A stretch of 64,000 bases of DNA, taken from Pseudomonadota bacterium. GTDB lineage: Bacteria > Myxococcota_A > Polyangia > Polyangiales > Polyangiaceae. This document shows positions 61,883 through 64,000 of this stretch, piece by piece. How positions within the stretch are numbered: position 1 is the stretch's first letter; each line of letters begins with the position of its first letter. The stretch is from contig JAEWRL010000176.1 of assembly GCA_023398955.1 (NCBI GenBank), forward strand, positions 1 to 64,000. The letters are read 5' to 3'. Position numbers and translations under genes: made by a program. The notes under the pieces are model-generated. The model made no database searches. It worked only from the letters and a program-made list of their open reading frames with translations, and was not told the origin of the DNA.

Positions 61883-63616
61883 ATGGCGTGTGCTGCCGAC
61901 GTCCGGCGCCTTGTTGCGCGGCTTGCCGAGGATTGGCCGGCCCGCGCTCCTCTCGAGGCCGTACCGACCGACCGTGCGGAGATTGCCTCGACGATACAGG
62001 GCCTGCGTGAAGTGTGGCGACGCAATCCGTCGTGGTTTGCGCCCGATGTGGTCGCCATGCTCAGACGTCTCAACCAACGCCTGGAACAGCCAGCCATTGG
62101 CGGTTCCGTTTTGGAGACACGCCCGGACCTCGGCCAGGTCCTGAGTAGCGTCTTCGGCCACGAACGCTTTCGTCCGGGTCAACGCGCAATCATAGAGGCG
62201 GTGCTGGCAGGCAAGGACTGCATCGCGGTGATGCCAACGGGTGCCGGCAAGTCTCTCACGTACCAAATGCCGGCGCGTCTGCTCGGAGGTGTGACGCTCG
62301 TCGTCTCCCCACTCATCGCGCTCATGAAGGATCAAGTCGACTCGATGAGCGAAATCGGGTTGCGCGCCACCTTCCTGAATTCCAGCCTCTCGCCCGAACA
62401 ACGAGCGGAGCGCGTGTCGGGGCTCGCGGACGGGAGCTATGAGCTCGTGTATGCGGCGCCTGAGGGGCTCGAGGCCTACGCCGGATCCGTGCTTCGTGGC
62501 ATGCCGCTCCGCCTGATCGCCGTCGATGAGGCGCACTGCATCAGCGAGTGGGGCCATGACTTTCGACCCGCGTATCGCAACCTGGCCGGCTTCAAGCGGC
62601 GGTTCCCGGGAGTCCCGGTACTTGCATTGACGGCGAGCGCCACGCCCACGGTAACGGAAGACATCGTGGATCAACTCGGGATGCGTTCGCCCGTGAGCTA
62701 CCGCGGCTCCTTCTATCGACCGAACCTGCACCTACACGCCTACCGCAAGGGGCACCTCGGGGGCACGAGCGCAGCGCAAGCCATCACCAAGATCGTGCGC
62801 TCGCGACCTGGGCAAAGCGGCATCGTCTACTGCTTGAGTCGCAAGTCCTGCGAGCAGACGGCTCAGGCTCTGGAGAAGGCAGGATGCAAGGCTGCGTTCT
62901 ACCACGCGGGGCTCGAAGCGGAACAACGGACTCGGATTCAGGAGTCGTTTCGGGACGATGCTATCGATGTCGTCGTAGCAACGATCGCCTTTGGCATGGG
63001 GATCGACAAACCAAATGTACGGTTCGTGATCCATCGAGACATGCCTCGGTCGGTCGAGGGCTACTACCAAGAGATTGGTCGAGCGGGGCGCGACGGGTTG
63101 GAGGCGGACTGCGTATTATTCTACTCCTGGGGTGAAGTGAAGGCCTACGACGGCTTCGCCGATGAGGGCGGGAGCGAGGCCCGCGACCGCGTACGCCGTC
63201 AGGCTCGGGAGATGTTTGCGGTGGGGGAACACCAGGGATGTCGGCACCAGCGCGTGGTCGGGTGGTTTGGCGAGACGATGGAGGCCTGCGGAACCTCCTG
63301 TGACGCGTGTACGAAGAGAGATGTCCTCGCTGATTCGCGGAAGCCCGCTCCGTCGCGCGGGTCGCCGAGAGGCGCCCGCGTTCGCGAAACGGCCGCCGCG
63401 GCAGCTCACTTCGATCGCCTGCGTGAGCTTCGTAGAGAGCTGGCAGAAGAGCGAGGTGTTCCCGCCTATGTCGTTTTCAGCGACGCGACGCTACTCGAGA
63501 TGGCGGCGCTGCGGCCGAGCTCCAGGCAAGAGCTCTTGGGTGTAGCGGGCGTTGGCGCCCGCAAGCTCGAACGCTATGGAGACCGCTTTCTCGAGCTGCT
63601 CCGCGCGCTGGACTGA
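61883..63616 (+). CDS. recQ: ATP-dependent DNA helicase RecQ
   Basis: 577 residues from the ATG at 61883. 3'-5' DNA helicase for recombination and repair. Walker A PTGAGKS, DEAH box VDEAHCISEWGHDFRPAY, motif III LTASATPTVTEDI, motif VI QEIGRAGRDG. A zinc-type Cys set (GCRHQ, then ACGTSCDAC) and an HRDC domain at the end (AELLGVAGVGARKLERYG-type, about 535-575) are present. About 70 residues precede the helicase core. The frame is open back to a GTG at 61682, but that stretch has less coding-like third-base composition and no ribosome-binding site. The winged-helix domain between zinc and HRDC looks short, so the RQC may be reduced. Confidence 0.94.
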   Translation: MACAADVRRLVARLAEDWPARAPLEAVPTDRAEIASTIQGLREVWRRNPSWFAPDVVAMLRRLNQRLEQPAIGGSVLETRPDLGQVLSSVFGHERFRPGQRAIIEAVLAGKDCIAVMPTGAGKSLTYQMPARLLGGVTLVVSPLIALMKDQVDSMSEIGLRATFLNSSLSPEQRAERVSGLADGSYELVYAAPEGLEAYAGSVLRGMPLRLIAVDEAHCISEWGHDFRPAYRNLAGFKRRFPGVPVLALTASATPTVTEDIVDQLGMRSPVSYRGSFYRPNLHLHAYRKGHLGGTSAAQAITKIVRSRPGQSGIVYCLSRKSCEQTAQALEKAGCKAAFYHAGLEAEQRTRIQESFRDDAIDVVVATIAFGMGIDKPNVRFVIHRDMPRSVEGYYQEIGRAGRDGLEADCVLFYSWGEVKAYDGFADEGGSEARDRVRRQAREMFAVGEHQGCRHQRVVGWFGETMEACGTSCDACTKRDVLADSRKPAPSRGSPRGARVRETAAAAAHFDRLRELRRELAEERGVPAYVVFSDATLLEMAALRPSSRQELLGVAGVGARKLERYGDRFLELLRALD

Positions 63617-63689
63617 GCGGAGCAGCTTGCCCGCAGGTGTTCGCCGTCCGGGCACAGCCGTGGTTGCTGCTCGCGTTCCGCCGCTTCCT

Positions 63690-64000
63690 TCACAGGCAGC
63701 AGCGAGTGCCGAGGCTATAGTCGAAGTAGCTTGGCGCGTGCGACGCAATCCTGGCGGCACAGCCCTGGCGTGTCGACCGAGCGTAGAACCCACCGTGAAA
63801 CGAGCCCTCCTCGTCCTCGACCCACTCGTCCAGGTTACCCACCATGTCGTAGACAGCGTCATCTCCCCAGACGCTCCGGCAGCCCGGGTGGGCACCCGTG
63901 GCCGCGAGCAGGAGACGACCTTCCGGTGCGACGAGATTCAAGCGCGGGTCCAAGTGATGGACCGATGCGTTGCCGTGCAGCCAGGCTGCCGGGTGGCTCT
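63690..64000 (-). CDS. SUMF1/FGE-sulfatase family protein, 5' part outside window
   Basis: About 103 C-terminal residues; the frame is open to the right edge. Family features: GCRSVWGDDAVYDMVGNLDEWVEDE, GSFHGGFYARST, and the end YSLGTRCCL. The copper Cys expected at +4 after GG is Arg (GGFYARSTRQGC), so it is probably non-catalytic, like the family member at 25376-26479. Converges with recQ. Confidence 0.85.
   Translation of the reverse strand, partial: SHPAAWLHGNASVHHLDPRLNLVAPEGRLLLAATGAHPGCRSVWGDDAVYDMVGNLDEWVEDEEGSFHGGFYARSTRQGCAARIASHAPSYFDYSLGTRCCL

Noticed and set aside
63620..63672. GAGCAGC / GCTGCTC arms between recQ and the partial SUMF1 gene
   Set aside because: The arms are 39 bases apart and no T-tract follows, so calling a terminator is not justified.
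1..64000. CRISPR arrays, tRNA or rRNA genes, intact insertion sequences and prophage
   Set aside because: I looked for regularly spaced repeats, TΨC-loop GGTTCGA-type strings with acceptor stems, rRNA-like stretches and intact transposase or phage genes; none was convincing by eye. A tRNA or covariance-model scan would settle it.

Overview
This 64 kb window is high-GC DNA from what looks like a myxobacterium (Myxococcota, probably the Polyangiales side). The evidence is a FrzS-like pseudo-receiver/coiled-coil protein, a protein built from AgmX/PglI-like modules, two ECF sigma factors each followed by a membrane-anchored regulator, giant TPR proteins, several lipoproteins and outer-membrane barrels, and membrane or secreted FGE-sulfatase (SUMF1) family proteins. 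I see no rRNA, tRNA, CRISPR array, intact insertion sequence or phage. The taxonomic call is inference from gene content.

Layout. (1) 1-11 kb, minus strand: a 3,462-residue Tc-toxin A-subunit-like protein, then a glycosyltransferase that runs off the left edge. (2) 11-12 kb: about 1 kb without a convincing gene. (3) 12-22.3 kb: an Hsp20 gene on the plus strand facing a long minus-strand series: rlpA, a coupled RluA-type pseudouridine synthase, an AgmX/PglI-like periplasmic protein, an ABC exporter, ECF sigma factor, anti-sigma, TPR/beta-barrel outer-membrane protein, Cys-rich lipoprotein with 33-bp repeats, and a small membrane protein. (4) 22.7-26.5 kb: a YciO-type protein, a 7Fe ferredoxin, a SlyD-type isomerase, a hemerythrin-like protein and a membrane-anchored SUMF1 protein. 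(5) 26.5-32.3 kb, minus strand: an apparent operon of a triple-GAF protein, a CysJ-like flavoprotein with degraded cofactor motifs, and a fused NirB-NirD nitrite reductase, with a possible transposase remnant behind it. (6) 32.8-43.8 kb, plus strand: a 3.26-kilo-residue TPR protein and a disordered partner. (7) 44-50.9 kb: pgi, an ECF sigma/FecR-TPR pair, two envelope proteins and a lipoprotein. (8) 51-56.2 kb: a cell-wall group (PBP1A and a Ser/Thr kinase in tandem, pgeF divergent) and a HisIE-like gene with a dead HisI half. (9) 56.5-64 kb: FrzS-like protein, bpt, a purine/pyrimidine salvage pair, a small basic protein, a lipoprotein, recQ and a second, partial SUMF1 gene.

How it works together. 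Most of the window is core metabolism and envelope function. The parts with the most unexplained biology are the TcA-like toxin with its glycosyltransferase, the GAF/degenerate flavoprotein/NirBD operon, the giant TPR pair, and the HisIE and FrzS proteins whose catalytic or phospho-acceptor residues are missing. Start codons were chosen by signal peptide, ribosome-binding site and family length. Where these disagree the entry says so.
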